Shown: piece after piece, positions 1 to 8,023 of the stretch
Numbering within the stretch: position 1 is the stretch's first letter
Layout: each line of letters begins with the position of its first letter
Assembly: GCF_022606295.1 (NCBI RefSeq)
Contig: NZ_JAHHZS010000030.1
Span: 1 to 52,271 of the forward strand
DNA: 52,271 bases
Reading direction: 5' to 3'
DNA from: Arthrobacter bambusae
GTDB lineage: Bacteria; Actinomycetota; Actinomycetes; Actinomycetales; Micrococcaceae
Translations under genes and position numbers: made by a program
Notes under the pieces: generated by a model
Told to the model about the DNA's origin: nothing
The model's input: only the letters and a program-made list of their open reading frames with translations
Database searches by the model: none

Positions 1-13
1 AACGCCGATAATC

Positions 14-24
14 TACATTATGTA
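14..24. promoter_or_regulatory. Short palindrome TACATTATGTA at window edge
   Basis: TACAT-T-ATGTA is a perfect odd palindrome lying about 45 bases before the first ORF. It resembles the TACA...TGTA half-site spacing bound by BlaI/MecI-family repressors, but that family normally has a different central spacing. No regulator gene is visible in the window to pair with it. This is a weak observation only. Confidence 0.2.
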
Positions 25-67
25 AAGTAGAAGTGATTCGGTTGCGGAATTTGCAGACTAGGACCCG

Positions 68-556
68 TTGTTGGTACCCCCGCTTCTCCCAAGCGCGAAG
101 TCGCAACCAAGCTGCCAGCGAAATCCAGTGACAAAGCCCTCCGGCCACGTATACGCTCCGACCAGCTTCAATTCCACGCCTCCCCTGGCGACATGTAAGC
201 CATTCCTGCCGTCCGCACCATGTTCGCAATTCGTCAGCATTTTGGGGACATCCAACGGCGTCAACCTGCCGTGGGTGGAGGCAGGCGGGTTGAGAGTGGA
301 ACTGTATTCCGTCAACGGGGTGCTTCAATTCGCGGCGAAAACCCCTTGCAATCCGATCAGTGGACCGGCGACGATCACAGGGAACACCCACACACTCGGC
401 AAACTCGCAGCTGGGGCAATGGGCTGCGCCGGCGAGTCTTCTGCGCAGGAGCAATGGGTCACGCAATTCCTGAGTCGCCCCATCGAAATGTCGTTCGTCC
501 AAGACACTCTGACCTGGACGAGCGGAGGGGACACCCTCCGCTTCAAAAGCAAATAG
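68..556 (+). CDS. META-domain (DUF306/HslJ-like) protein, N-terminus doubtful
   Basis: The C-terminal ~100 residues look like a META domain: a VNGVLQF strand, TPCNPISGPA, GKLAAGAMGCAG and a final DTLTWTSGGDTLRFKSK strand. META domains are usually found in secreted or lipid-anchored proteins of unclear function. This ORF can only begin at a TTG at 68 because an in-frame stop (59-61) lies just upstream. Its first ~60 residues show neither a signal peptide nor a lipobox, which is unusual for the family. Either the 5' part has been lost or frameshifted, or the protein has been rearranged. No convincing ribosome binding site precedes the TTG. The neighbouring decayed gene at 668-1132 suggests this end of the window is eroding. 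The domain assignment is fair; the start and functionality are uncertain. Confidence 0.45.
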   Translation: MLVPPLLPSAKSQPSCQRNPVTKPSGHVYAPTSFNSTPPLATCKPFLPSAPCSQFVSILGTSNGVNLPWVEAGGLRVELYSVNGVLQFAAKTPCNPISGPATITGNTHTLGKLAAGAMGCAGESSAQEQWVTQFLSRPIEMSFVQDTLTWTSGGDTLRFKSK

Positions 557-667
557 CAGCCGCTCGTTTCAGCTTTAGCATGCCTCCAGGCGGGATACCC
601 TGCGGGGGGCGCCCCTCGTCCATCACGGGCTCCTCCCCCACCAGGTTCCAAACCGCGCACGTTTGGC

Positions 668-1132
668 GGGATAGGTGAGCAAATCGAGCTGGTCCACCAG
701 GTTGTTGGCGAGTAGCCATCGGACCAGGACACCGCTGCCCGGGACCAGCAGCTCGCCGTCGTGATCCGCTTTCAGCTCAGCGATCGCTGTGGCGAGGTCG
801 CCGGTCAGGACCGTGGTGCCCGACCATTGCGGGTCGGTGAGGCTGGAAGACGCCACGTACTTGGGCCGGCTGTTCAACGCGGCCGCGATCTGGTTGGTGC
901 TCGGATCGATCATCGCTCCCCAATAAGGGGCAAGATCTCTTACGTGCGCCGCCCGAAGAGGAACGCGGACGCAGCGCCGTAAACCTGGCTGAGGTAGTCC
1001 CCCGTTTCTGAATCGAGAAGCGGGATCGCCCATCCCCCGCGGTCAAAGCCGCCTCTGCGATCTTCGTCGGCTCCCCCCCAGGCCCTGCATCACGCCGTCC
1101 ACCGTGACGTTTGTCGTCCTCGTCAACCTCAT
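668..1132 (-). pseudogene. Decayed dihydrofolate reductase-family (RibD C-terminal) gene
   Basis: Read on the minus strand from ATG at 1132, the sequence starts MRLTRTTNVTVDGVMQGLGG, a typical N-terminus of the YyaP/RibD_C dihydrofolate-reductase-like family. The frame shifts at a run of seven C (1073-1079). It then reads DEDRRGGFDRGGWAIPLL and SAFLFGRRT, then meets TAA at 942-940 where the family has Tyr (GRRTYE). A second shift restores the frame at about 934, giving APYWGAM, RPKYVASSSLTDPQW, GTTVLTGDL and SGVLVRWLLANNLVD, and similarity ends near 668 (LLTYP) without the usual GQGTRLF tail. That is two frameshifts, one nonsense codon and a truncated end, so the gene is very probably non-functional unless these are sequencing errors. 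Homopolymer error could explain the first shift but not the rest. Confidence 0.75.
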
Positions 1133-1271
1133 GTCGTTTCACTTCACCCCGTCGAACAACGGTCGCGGACCCCTTCCGGACCCACGCCACTTGCCCTCAT
1201 TGTCCCAAGTGTCAACGCCCTTGTCCGGGTACCGCCGTCGAATGACGCCGACTCCGTGCGACGATAACCGG

Positions 1272-2138
1272 ATGGAACAGACACCGGAAGTACTCCGCTA
1301 TGCCGCCTTTACCGCCACGCCCGACGGCGGAAATCCGGCGGGAGTCGTCCTCGACGCAAGGAGCCTCGACGACGCCGGGATGCAGGCCATCGCTTCTGGC
1401 ATCGGTTACGCGGAAACGGTCTTTGTCACCGAGGTCGCCGTTGACGGGGACACCCGCCGAAACCGTGTGCGGTACTTCTCCCCCATCGCCGAAGTACCGT
1501 TTTGCGGCCACGCGACCATCGCTTTGGCTGTCGCGCTGTCAGGACGCGACGGTGCGGGAACCTTTGTGTTCGATACGGCGGTTGGGCCAGTGGTGATCGG
1601 GACGGCGTTACGCGGTGCTGCTGTGACAGCAAGCTTCACGAGCGTGGAGCCGCGAATCGCCGAGTTCGCCGACGGCGTTCTGGACTCCCTCCTCGGATTG
1701 CTCGGCGTGGGCCAAGGCGAATTGCACCCGGGCTACCCTCCGATGGTCGCCTTTGCCGGAAACTGGCACCCCATTCTCGTCTTCGCCGAACGCAGCACCT
1801 TCGACTCCTTCGTTTTCGACCCGGATGCCATGCGCGCGCTGATGGATGCCAAGGGTTGGGCCGGCACCGTCACGACGCTCTGCGAGATCGGTCGCGGCGA
1901 GTTCGACTCGCGCAACCTGTTCCCAGTAGGAACCATCACTGAGGATCCCGCGACAGGTTCAGCCGCCGCGGCTTTCGGCGCATACCTCCGGCTGCTTTCG
2001 CTCGTGGAGACGCCAAGCCGGGTCATTGTCCATCAAGGCAGCCACGTCGGCCGCCCGAGCGTCCTTACCGTCGACATTCCGTCCCAGGGCGGGATCGTCG
2101 TCAGTGGCGAAGCCGTGGAGATTGCCGAGCCCTCATAA
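1272..2138 (+). CDS. PhzF family epimerase/isomerase-like protein
   Basis: A 288-residue cytoplasmic protein of the PhzF family (diaminopimelate-epimerase fold), whose characterised members isomerise phenazine precursors. Visible family motifs are GGNPAG (19-24), the catalytic Glu in GYAETVF (E48), PFCGHATIA (77-84) and the C-terminal EDPATGSAA (224-232), the usual conserved loop. The length fits the family. The reading frame is open further upstream, but homology starts at ATG 1272 (MEQTPEVLRYAAF), so that start was chosen; the RBS is weak. The gene stands alone, downstream of the decayed reductase gene on the opposite strand and followed by a separately controlled marR gene. No phenazine genes are present, so the substrate cannot be inferred. 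Confidence 0.85.
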   Translation: MEQTPEVLRYAAFTATPDGGNPAGVVLDARSLDDAGMQAIASGIGYAETVFVTEVAVDGDTRRNRVRYFSPIAEVPFCGHATIALAVALSGRDGAGTFVFDTAVGPVVIGTALRGAAVTASFTSVEPRIAEFADGVLDSLLGLLGVGQGELHPGYPPMVAFAGNWHPILVFAERSTFDSFVFDPDAMRALMDAKGWAGTVTTLCEIGRGEFDSRNLFPVGTITEDPATGSAAAAFGAYLRLLSLVETPSRVIVHQGSHVGRPSVLTVDIPSQGGIVVSGEAVEIAEPS

Positions 2139-2161
2139 GCAATCCAGGCCCGGCCAAAAAA

Positions 2162-2195
2162 ATAGTAAGGTTACCTTTTCAGTTTGCCTTACTAT
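2162..2195. promoter_or_regulatory. Candidate MarR operator/promoter of the marR operon
   Basis: ATAGTAAGG (2162-2170) and CCTTACTAT (2187-2195) form a perfect 9-bp inverted repeat with a 16-base spacer. Inside it lies a second perfect palindrome, AAGGTTACCTT (2167-2177). The right arm includes TACTAT, a possible -10, 17 bases before the marR ATG. Overlap of the dyad with the promoter is the usual layout for MarR autorepression. Binding by this MarR protein is inferred from position and symmetry. Confidence 0.55.
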
Positions 2196-2212
2196 CTGGT
2201 AGCGTCGTTGTT

Positions 2213-2662
2213 ATGAACCCCAGCCCGGATGCGGACGCGGCAGGAACGCTCGAAGCTGCCGCCGAGCTTCGTGTCCTCATTGGCCAGTTGACCCGACGGC
2301 TGCGTGAGCAGTCCCAAGTGGACAACCTGACGAATGCGCAAAAGGCCGTGCTGATCCACTTGGAGCGGGACGGCCGGGCCACGTTGTCCGCGCTGGCCCG
2401 AGCCGAGGGAATGCGTCCCCAATCCATGGGGGCTATCATCTCCGCCCTTTCCAGCCTGGGACTCGTTGAGAGCGGACCTGATCCGGCCGACGGCCGTCAG
2501 CGGATCCTGTCCCTGACAGCCGAGGCCCGTGAGAGCATCAGCGCCAGCCGGGCGGCCAAAGCCGATTGGCTTTACCGCACCATCCTGTCCAAACTCACGC
2601 CGGACGAGCGCGAACAACTGCCCGGCGCCGTTCACCTACTCAAACGCCTTTTGGAGCCGTGA
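2213..2662 (+). CDS. MarR family transcriptional regulator
   Basis: A 149-residue winged-helix regulator. The helical N-terminus is followed by the HTH and wing (about residues 40-110), with ATLSALARAEGMRPQSMGAIISALSSLGLVES as recognition region and the wing segment DPADGRQRILSLT, the DxRxxxxxLT signature of MarR proteins. It heads an operon: the isochorismatase-like gene starts 5 bases after its stop and the MFS gene overlaps the latter. MarR proteins of this arrangement usually repress their own operon and release DNA on binding a small (often phenolic) ligand. The inverted repeat at 2162-2195 is the obvious candidate operator. The ligand is unknown. Confidence 0.88.
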   Translation: MNPSPDADAAGTLEAAAELRVLIGQLTRRLREQSQVDNLTNAQKAVLIHLERDGRATLSALARAEGMRPQSMGAIISALSSLGLVESGPDPADGRQRILSLTAEARESISASRAAKADWLYRTILSKLTPDEREQLPGAVHLLKRLLEP

Positions 2663-2667
2663 TACAC

Positions 2668-3234
2668 ATGACCATCACCACGTTGGACCCACAGACAGCC
2701 CTGATCGTTGTTGACCTTCAGCGGGGCATTGTTGCCTCCCCGAAAGCCCACCCGCTGGAGCCGATTGTGCAGAATTCCGCAGCCCTGGCTGATGCCTTCC
2801 GCAGCCACGGGCTGCCCGTGGTGCTGGTAAATGTCACCGGCGGCGCGCCGGGCCGGACAGATCAAGGCAGCACCGCGGGAAGGGAGTTCCCCGCCGATTT
2901 CGCCGAGCTCCTGCCTGAACTGAACCAGCAACCAAGCGATCACCTTGTGACGAAGAAGACATGGGGCGCCTTCACCAACACTGGCCTTGGCGCACTCCTG
3001 GAGGACCTCGGTGTCACCCACGTTGTGCTGACCGGTGTTGCCACAAGCATTGGCGTGGAATCCACCGCGCGGAGCGCCCACGAAGCCGGCCTGAATGTCA
3101 CCTTGGCCCTGGACGCTATGACCGATATGAACATGAACGCCCACGAGAACTCCGTCACGACGATATTCCCCCGGCTGGGCGAGACCGGAACGACCCAAGA
3201 AATCCTGGACGTGCTCAAAGCCTCCCGGTCGTGA
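2668..3234 (+). CDS. Isochorismatase-family hydrolase lacking the nucleophilic Cys
   Basis: A 188-residue isochorismatase-fold protein. ALIVVDLQRG supplies the general-base Asp (D16) and TKKTWGAF the conserved Lys (K96/K97). The strand that in nicotinamidases and many amidohydrolases reads GxxTxxCVxSTAR reads here GVATSIGVESTAR, so the Cys position is Gly129. True isochorismatases such as PhzD work without a Cys nucleophile, using the Asp and Lys to cleave a vinyl ether, so this protein more likely follows that chemistry or a related one than amide hydrolysis. ATG 2668 was chosen over the upstream GTG. It lies between marR and an MFS exporter whose GTG overlaps its stop (GTGA), so the product is probably co-expressed with drug efflux. 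Substrate unknown. Confidence 0.85.
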   Translation: MTITTLDPQTALIVVDLQRGIVASPKAHPLEPIVQNSAALADAFRSHGLPVVLVNVTGGAPGRTDQGSTAGREFPADFAELLPELNQQPSDHLVTKKTWGAFTNTGLGALLEDLGVTHVVLTGVATSIGVESTARSAHEAGLNVTLALDAMTDMNMNAHENSVTTIFPRLGETGTTQEILDVLKASRS

Positions 3235-4709
3235 CAGCGCGGGACCCCGCCCCAGCATCGAGTCCGTCCGCTGACGTGGCCAACAAGCCGCTGACTCAGC
3301 CGCGGAACCCGGCCGGTGCTCCGGCTTCCGAACAAGGGCAACGGCACTCGAACCCGCTGGGCTGGAGGTTCACGGCACCGCTGCTGCTTGGCTCCACCCT
3401 GAACCCGATCAACAGTTCGATGATCGCCACCGCGCTGGTCGGCATCGGGGCTGACTTTCGCTCAAGTCCGGGAGCCACTGCCGGGCTCATATCCGTCTTG
3501 TATCTGTGCAGCGCGGTGGCCCAACCGACCATGGGGAAACTCTCCGTCGTCTTTGGGCCCAGGCGGGTCTTCCTCTCCGGCGTCGCTATCCTTCTGGCGG
3601 CCGGAGTTGTCGGAGTGTTTGCCCCGAATCTCGGGGTGCTGCTCATTTCACGGGCGCTCATCGGCGTCGGGACCTCAGCGTGCTACCCGACGGCGATGGC
3701 GCTCGTCCGCCGGCGGGCCGACGAGTCCGGCATCGGCGTACCGGGCCGCGTGCTGGGCAACTTTTCGATCGCGGCCCAAGTGACCGCCGTCGTCGGCCTG
3801 CCCCTGGGCGGGGTACTGGCGGGCGCGTTCGGCTGGCGGGCACTGTTCGCGGTCAACATACCGCTGGCCCTCCTGGCATTCACGTTCACTTTGCTCGGAG
3901 TGGCCAAGGACGCGCCGGTCCGCAAACAGGGCTTGGGCAGCCTGCTCACCATGCTGGACCTGCCCGGGATAGCCCTCTTCGCCGGTGCAATCGTCTCGCT
4001 GCTGGTGTTCCTCTCGGCGCTCACGACGCCGGCCTGGTGGCTTGCCGCGCTGGCCGTGGTGCTGGCGGGAGCGCTGCTGGTGCGGGAACGCCAGGCACGC
4101 AGCCCGCTGATCGACGTCCGGATGCTGGGCGCGAACCGACCGCTGCAGCGTACGTACCTGCGTTCGATCCTGGCCGCGTTGGCTACATACACATCGATGT
4201 ATGGCGCCAGCCAGTGGATGGAACAAAGCATGGGGCTGCACGCCGCGACCGTGGGGCTGATTCTGATCCCGCTGAGCCTGCTGAGCATCGTCGTAGCGCG
4301 GGTCGTCTCCGGCCGTGCCTGGGTCCGTTGGCCTTTGATCCTTGCCGGTGTCGCTCTGACGCTCTCCGCAGGAGTGATGCTGCTGGTGAACCACGGCTCC
4401 AGCGTTGCGTTGCTCATCGGAATGACCTTGCTGCTGGGCCTGACCAACGGCTTCAGCAGTTTCGCCAATCAGGCGGCGTTGTACCTGCAAACGACTGCCG
4501 CGGAGATCGCGGTGGCCTCGGGATTGCTGCGGACGTCGATGTACCTGGGCGCGATCGGGTCCTCCAGCGTCATCGGCATCGCCTTCGGACCGTCGGCCAC
4601 CGACGCAGGTTTCCATATTTTGGCCTGGATCCTGGTCGCCATCGGGGCATCGATGGTGCTCCTGACAGCGTTTGACCGCAGCGTTCCGGCCGTCGCCGCC
4701 GAGCATTGA
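3231..4709 (+). CDS. MFS transporter, DHA2-like drug exporter
   Basis: A 492-residue membrane transporter. A polar ~45-residue N-terminal tail precedes a first membrane span containing LLLGSTLNPINSSMIATAL, typical of DHA2 drug:H+ antiporters. A motif-A-like loop (GKLSVVFGPRRVFLSG) and a motif-C-like segment (VTAVVGLPLGGVLAGAFGWRALFAVNIP) follow. About 12-14 hydrophobic stretches are apparent by eye. The GTG start at 3231 overlaps the previous stop by 4 bases, implying translational coupling. As the last gene of the marR operon it probably exports the compound that relieves MarR repression. Specificity cannot be read from the sequence. Confidence 0.88.
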   Translation: MTARDPAPASSPSADVANKPLTQPRNPAGAPASEQGQRHSNPLGWRFTAPLLLGSTLNPINSSMIATALVGIGADFRSSPGATAGLISVLYLCSAVAQPTMGKLSVVFGPRRVFLSGVAILLAAGVVGVFAPNLGVLLISRALIGVGTSACYPTAMALVRRRADESGIGVPGRVLGNFSIAAQVTAVVGLPLGGVLAGAFGWRALFAVNIPLALLAFTFTLLGVAKDAPVRKQGLGSLLTMLDLPGIALFAGAIVSLLVFLSALTTPAWWLAALAVVLAGALLVRERQARSPLIDVRMLGANRPLQRTYLRSILAALATYTSMYGASQWMEQSMGLHAATVGLILIPLSLLSIVVARVVSGRAWVRWPLILAGVALTLSAGVMLLVNHGSSVALLIGMTLLLGLTNGFSSFANQAALYLQTTAAEIAVASGLLRTSMYLGAIGSSSVIGIAFGPSATDAGFHILAWILVAIGASMVLLTAFDRSVPAVAAEH

Positions 4710-4879
4710 CACCGACGGCGGGTGGTGACCCTCCCGCTCAACCTGGCGTTGACCGCCGTATTCCTCTCCGTGGTCTTTGCCCTTCAGGCGCACCGCGACA
4801 GCGGTGTCAGCTTGCTCCCCGGCCGCCTTGGCCGCGGCCAGACCGCAATGGATGATGCACAGGTGTGCGTTGTTCCCTT

Positions 4880-5512
4880 TCAGCTGTTCGCCGAAACCGC
4901 GGTCCCCAGGCCAAGGGCCGTAAGGATCGCGGCGGAGCTCCGTTCGAGTGCTTTCGTCACAGATGGCTTCTTCAACCAGAGAACGGCCTGGGTGGCCACC
5001 ACAGACAGGATTCCCAGGTAAAGCATCGAAATAGCGAAGTCGATCACTCCGAGGAGCATCGTCAGTCCAAGGGACGCCTCCCCGGGAGGAAGGAACTGGG
5101 GCACCACGGCGAGGAAAAACAGGCCCACCTTGGGGTTCAGCATGCACGAAACAAGACCTGCGAAGAAGCTCGAGCGCAGCGTGGGGCCCGCCCAAGTGGG
5201 GTTCTCTTCCTGGTGGGCTGGTTGCCCGCGCCGGCTGTGGATAAAGGCGCTGACCCCCAGGTAAACCAAGTAGAGGCCGCCGATGATCTTCACCATCCTG
5301 TACGCCTCGGCCGACTGCTCCAGTAGGGCCGCCAGTCCAATGCCGACAAGCCCTGCCCAGAAGATGCTGCCCAACGAGGAACCGAGACCGGCCGAGAGGC
5401 CGGCTTTGACGTTCGACAGGCTGTACCTCAGGACGAGGAACGAGTCAGGGCCTGGAGTAAGGGCCAGGATCACGCACAACCCGGTGAACGCCGCTAGTGA
5501 ACTCAGAGTCAT
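4880..5512 (-). CDS. LysE/RhtB family exporter
   Basis: A 210-residue integral membrane protein. The N-terminal LALTPGPDSFLVLRYSLSNVKAGLSAGLGSSLG is the family signature (TPGPD with a following Gly-rich helix), and CMLNPKVGLFFLAVVPQF is the second conserved block (NPK...F). Members export amino acids such as lysine, homoserine or threonine, usually as dimers with five or six spans. It is convergent with the MFS gene and divergent from the LCP gene at 5632. The 170 bases between 4710 and 4879 hold nothing recognisable. The substrate is not predictable. Confidence 0.87.
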   Translation of the reverse strand: MTLSSLAAFTGLCVILALTPGPDSFLVLRYSLSNVKAGLSAGLGSSLGSIFWAGLVGIGLAALLEQSAEAYRMVKIIGGLYLVYLGVSAFIHSRRGQPAHQEENPTWAGPTLRSSFFAGLVSCMLNPKVGLFFLAVVPQFLPPGEASLGLTMLLGVIDFAISMLYLGILSVVATQAVLWLKKPSVTKALERSSAAILTALGLGTAVSANS

Positions 5513-5586
5513 GTTCCCATTGAATCATCGCGCGGCATTTGGACCGTGTACCGCGGGCCTCACGGAACCTTCCCAGAGCCCCCAGC

Positions 5587-5592
5587 TACAAT
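5587..5592 (+). promoter_or_regulatory. Candidate -10 box of the first LCP gene
   Basis: TACAAT at 5587-5592 fits an actinobacterial SigA -10. It would give a transcript start near 5599, followed by a GGAGAGG ribosome binding site (5614-5620) and a TTG start at 5632. No good -35 is visible at the expected spacing. Confidence 0.4.
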
Positions 5593-5631
5593 AGGGCCGT
5601 CCGTATTTCCCCTGGAGAGGTAGTTCCCCTT

Positions 5632-7158
5632 TTGGTCACTCGCCACGATGCACCCAGCCCGGAGCCGGGCCAGTCGCCCCCTGTCGCCTACCCGGGCCAG
5701 GGAAAGCTGGCTGCCCGCAGCCGGCGGTTCAGCTTTCGTCGTTCGGCCCGCTGGTTCAAAATCACCAGCGCCGCAGTGGCTGTCCTGCTGATCGCAGTCA
5801 TCGCGTTTGGAGGGTATTGGGTATGGCGCCTTCAGGCCAATATCTCATCGTCCGCACTCGGCGCCGGTGGCATCAGGACGGAAGGGCCGGTTGACGACAG
5901 CAAGGACCGCCTGCAAATCCTCGTTCTGGGTACCGATACCAGGAGCGGCAAGAACGGGCAGTTCGGCACCACAGACCAGTCCTCCGGCTACGGCCAATCG
6001 GACGTCATGATGCTGCTGGACATTTCCGCGGACAACAACCATGTCAACGTGATCAGCTTCCCCCGCGACTTGTTGGTCGACGTGCCGGCTTGCACTGACA
6101 GCAAGACCGGCAAGCAATACCCCGAACGGCAAAATGCGATGATCAACAGCGCGATGGCCGAAGCCGGCATCGGCTGCGCTGTTGACACCGTCAACAAGCT
6201 CACGGGTTTGGAGGTTGACCACTTCATGATGGCCGACTTCAATGCAGTGACCGAACTGTCCAAGGCCGTCGGCGGCGTCGACGTCTGTGTGAGTACCGCA
6301 GTCAACGACCCCGACTCCGGGCTGCATTTGCCTAAGGGCACTTCGCAGGTGGAAGGTGACCAGGCACTTGCGTTCCTGCGCACGCGCCACGCATTTTCCG
6401 ACGGCGGGGACCTCGGACGGATCAAGGCGCAGCAATCGTTCCTCGGTTCCCTCGTGCGGAAGCTCAAGGCTGACGGAACGCTCGGCAACCCCCAGAAGAT
6501 GCTGAGCATCGCCGACACAGTCACGAAGAACCTCACCGTCGATGACGGACTCGCCTCGGTTCCGGCCCTGTTGACCATCGCGGGCAGGCTCAAGAATATT
6601 GACCCGGCCAAGGTCAACTTCATCACGGTGCCCAACGTGCCGGCCGCGTCCGATCCCAACCGGCTCGACCTTGACCAACCGGCGGCGAGCAACTTCTTCG
6701 CTGCCCTGACGAAGAGCCCCGATCTCAGCCAGCCCGCACCAAGCGCAGCGGCGTCCCCGGGGCCATCCACTGCAACGTCGAAAGCCGGTTACGACAAGGC
6801 CCTTCAACCGATCACCGTCGCCAATGGAACAGGCGTGACCGGCAGGAGCCAGGAGATCGGATCGATTCTCTCCGCCGGAGGCTTCACGAAACTGGCCAAG
6901 ATCCAAGCCGATGCCAGGCCACAGACAATGGTCTACTACGGTGCGGGCTTTGCCGATGTTGCTGCGGACGTCGCCGCGATGTTCGGGTTGCCCGCGACGA
7001 GCGTGCAGCAGGTAGCGAGTGTCCAGGGAGTGCAGCTCTACGCCGGGCAGGACTTCGCCACCGGGGACAAGCCGACACTTCCGGCCCCCAAGCCCAACGA
7101 TGTGGTTGCCCAGACCGCTCAAGACCAGACCTGCCAGACAACCAACCCGGTCGGATAG
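5632..7158 (+). CDS. LytR-CpsA-Psr (LCP) family protein with LytR_C domain
   Basis: A 508-residue type II membrane protein. A basic cytoplasmic N-terminus (RRFSFRRSARWFK) precedes one span (ITSAAVAVLLIAVIAFGGYWVW). The LCP catalytic domain shows ILVLGTDTRSG, the QSDVMMLLDISAD strand, the FPRDLLVDVP motif and FLRTRHAFSDGGDLGRIKAQQ. A Pro/Ala/Ser linker leads to a LytR_C domain (ITVANGTGVTGRSQEIGSILSAGGF). LCP proteins transfer lipid-linked glycopolymers to peptidoglycan outside the membrane. The frame is open upstream, but a GGAGAGG site 11 bases before the TTG at 5632 supports this start. It is a close paralogue of 32426-34003. It ends at a strong terminator shared with the convergent PhnB-like gene. 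Confidence 0.9.
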   Translation: MVTRHDAPSPEPGQSPPVAYPGQGKLAARSRRFSFRRSARWFKITSAAVAVLLIAVIAFGGYWVWRLQANISSSALGAGGIRTEGPVDDSKDRLQILVLGTDTRSGKNGQFGTTDQSSGYGQSDVMMLLDISADNNHVNVISFPRDLLVDVPACTDSKTGKQYPERQNAMINSAMAEAGIGCAVDTVNKLTGLEVDHFMMADFNAVTELSKAVGGVDVCVSTAVNDPDSGLHLPKGTSQVEGDQALAFLRTRHAFSDGGDLGRIKAQQSFLGSLVRKLKADGTLGNPQKMLSIADTVTKNLTVDDGLASVPALLTIAGRLKNIDPAKVNFITVPNVPAASDPNRLDLDQPAASNFFAALTKSPDLSQPAPSAAASPGPSTATSKAGYDKALQPITVANGTGVTGRSQEIGSILSAGGFTKLAKIQADARPQTMVYYGAGFADVAADVAAMFGLPATSVQQVASVQGVQLYAGQDFATGDKPTLPAPKPNDVVAQTAQDQTCQTTNPVG

Positions 7159-7169
7159 CCGGAAGACAG

Positions 7170-7212
7170 AGCGCCCTCCGCCTCGCAATGCGTGGCGGAG
7201 GGCGCTTTCTGT
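7170..7212. terminator. Bidirectional terminator hairpin
   Basis: AGCGCCCTCCGCC (7170-7182) pairs perfectly with GGCGGAGGGCGCT (7194-7206), followed by a T-rich stretch. It sits between the convergent LCP (+) and PhnB-like (-) genes. Confidence 0.8.
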
Positions 7213-7219
7213 TTTCTTG

Positions 7220-7639
7220 CTACTGAGGCTGCTCGCCCGAAACGTTGACCAGCCAGGCAATGCCGAACTTATCCGTCAACATCCCGAAGATGTCGCCCCA
7301 CGGCGCCTTCTCCAGTGGAACGGTGATCGTGCCGCCGTCGGCCAGTCCGTTCCAATAGCCGCGAAGTTCTGCTTCGTCGTCACCGCTGAGCGACACCGAG
7401 ATGTTGTTTCCCGGACTGTAATCCATGCTGTTGGGGGTGTCTGCGGCCATGAGCTGCAGTCCGTTATCTGTTTTGAGCGCGGAGTGCATGATCTTGTCGC
7501 CCTCGGCGGGGTCTTCGCTCGCGTGGAACTCGGCGAAGGTGCTTTGGGTCAGCTCGCCCCCGAAGACCGACTGGTAGAAGGCCATGGCCTCCTTGGCGTT
7601 GTCCCGAAAGCTGATGTACGGGTTGAGGTTCGTGGTCAT
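7220..7639 (-). CDS. PhnB-like VOC family protein
   Basis: A 139-residue protein of the PhnB/'3-demethylubiquinone-9 methyltransferase-like' branch of the vicinal oxygen chelate fold. Visible motifs are LNPYISFRDNAKEAMAFYQSVFGGE at the start, DKIMHSALKTDNGLQLMAAD in the middle and PWGDIFGMLTDKFGIAWLVN at the end. The paired beta-alpha-beta-beta-beta units fit the fold. No enzymatic role is established for most members. A GAGGAG site precedes ATG 7639. It is monocistronic. Upstream, to 8023, lies only a VOC gene remnant (7740-7883) and the leader of the next gene. Confidence 0.87.
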   Translation of the reverse strand: MTTNLNPYISFRDNAKEAMAFYQSVFGGELTQSTFAEFHASEDPAEGDKIMHSALKTDNGLQLMAADTPNSMDYSPGNNISVSLSGDDEAELRGYWNGLADGGTITVPLEKAPWGDIFGMLTDKFGIAWLVNVSGEQPQ

Positions 7640-7739
7640 TACATGGCTCCTCAGTGTTCAGGGCAGCACGATCAGCTACCTTTTCGTCATGCTAACAGCG
7701 CCGGCTGCGCCCATCCACAGCCCAAAATTACCGCGCCCG

Positions 7740-7883
7740 ACGGCGGCTGACCCGGTTCCCGTACGCTCCTTGTCCCGGAGGCGCGGAGTTCTTCAACAAC
7801 GGGCCGGAGATCGGGTACGCCAAGTAAAACGCCGATGCCCGGCCGAGGTCGCTGGCGCGCCGGACAACGTGGATCAACCTCAT
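7740..7883 (-). pseudogene. Remnant of a VOC/glyoxalase-family gene
   Basis: From ATG 7883 the minus strand reads MRLIHVVRRASDLGRASAFY, the usual first strand and helix of a VOC domain (compare 'VxDLxRSxxFY'). The frame then fails. A different frame of the same strand reads LLGVPDLRPVVEELRASGTRSVREP, which resembles the late VOC segment 'VPDLxAxVxELRARG'. The central ~60 residues are missing. The pattern fits a gene reduced by an internal deletion with a frameshift. The alternative is chance resemblance, since both pieces are short. Confidence 0.4.
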
Positions 7884-8023
7884 GGTGTACCTCCGGGAAT
7901 TGCGGGTCGATTCACGTGCGGTTGCCACATCTTCCGCGGTACTCAATCTTGGTTCAAGAGCCTGCCGGCATGCGGAGGGCCTTCAGTTCGAGTTCGGCTT
8001 AGCTGCGCGATAAGGTCGTTTCC

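Noticed and set aside
3506..4675. Long alternative plus-strand frame inside the MFS gene
   Set aside because: Its composition is Arg/Gly/Ala-rich without motifs, while the MFS frame has clear membrane spans.
4710..4879. Open minus-strand stretch between the MFS and LysE genes
   Set aside because: It is open in frame but has no start, RBS or recognisable domain, so it is not called as a gene.
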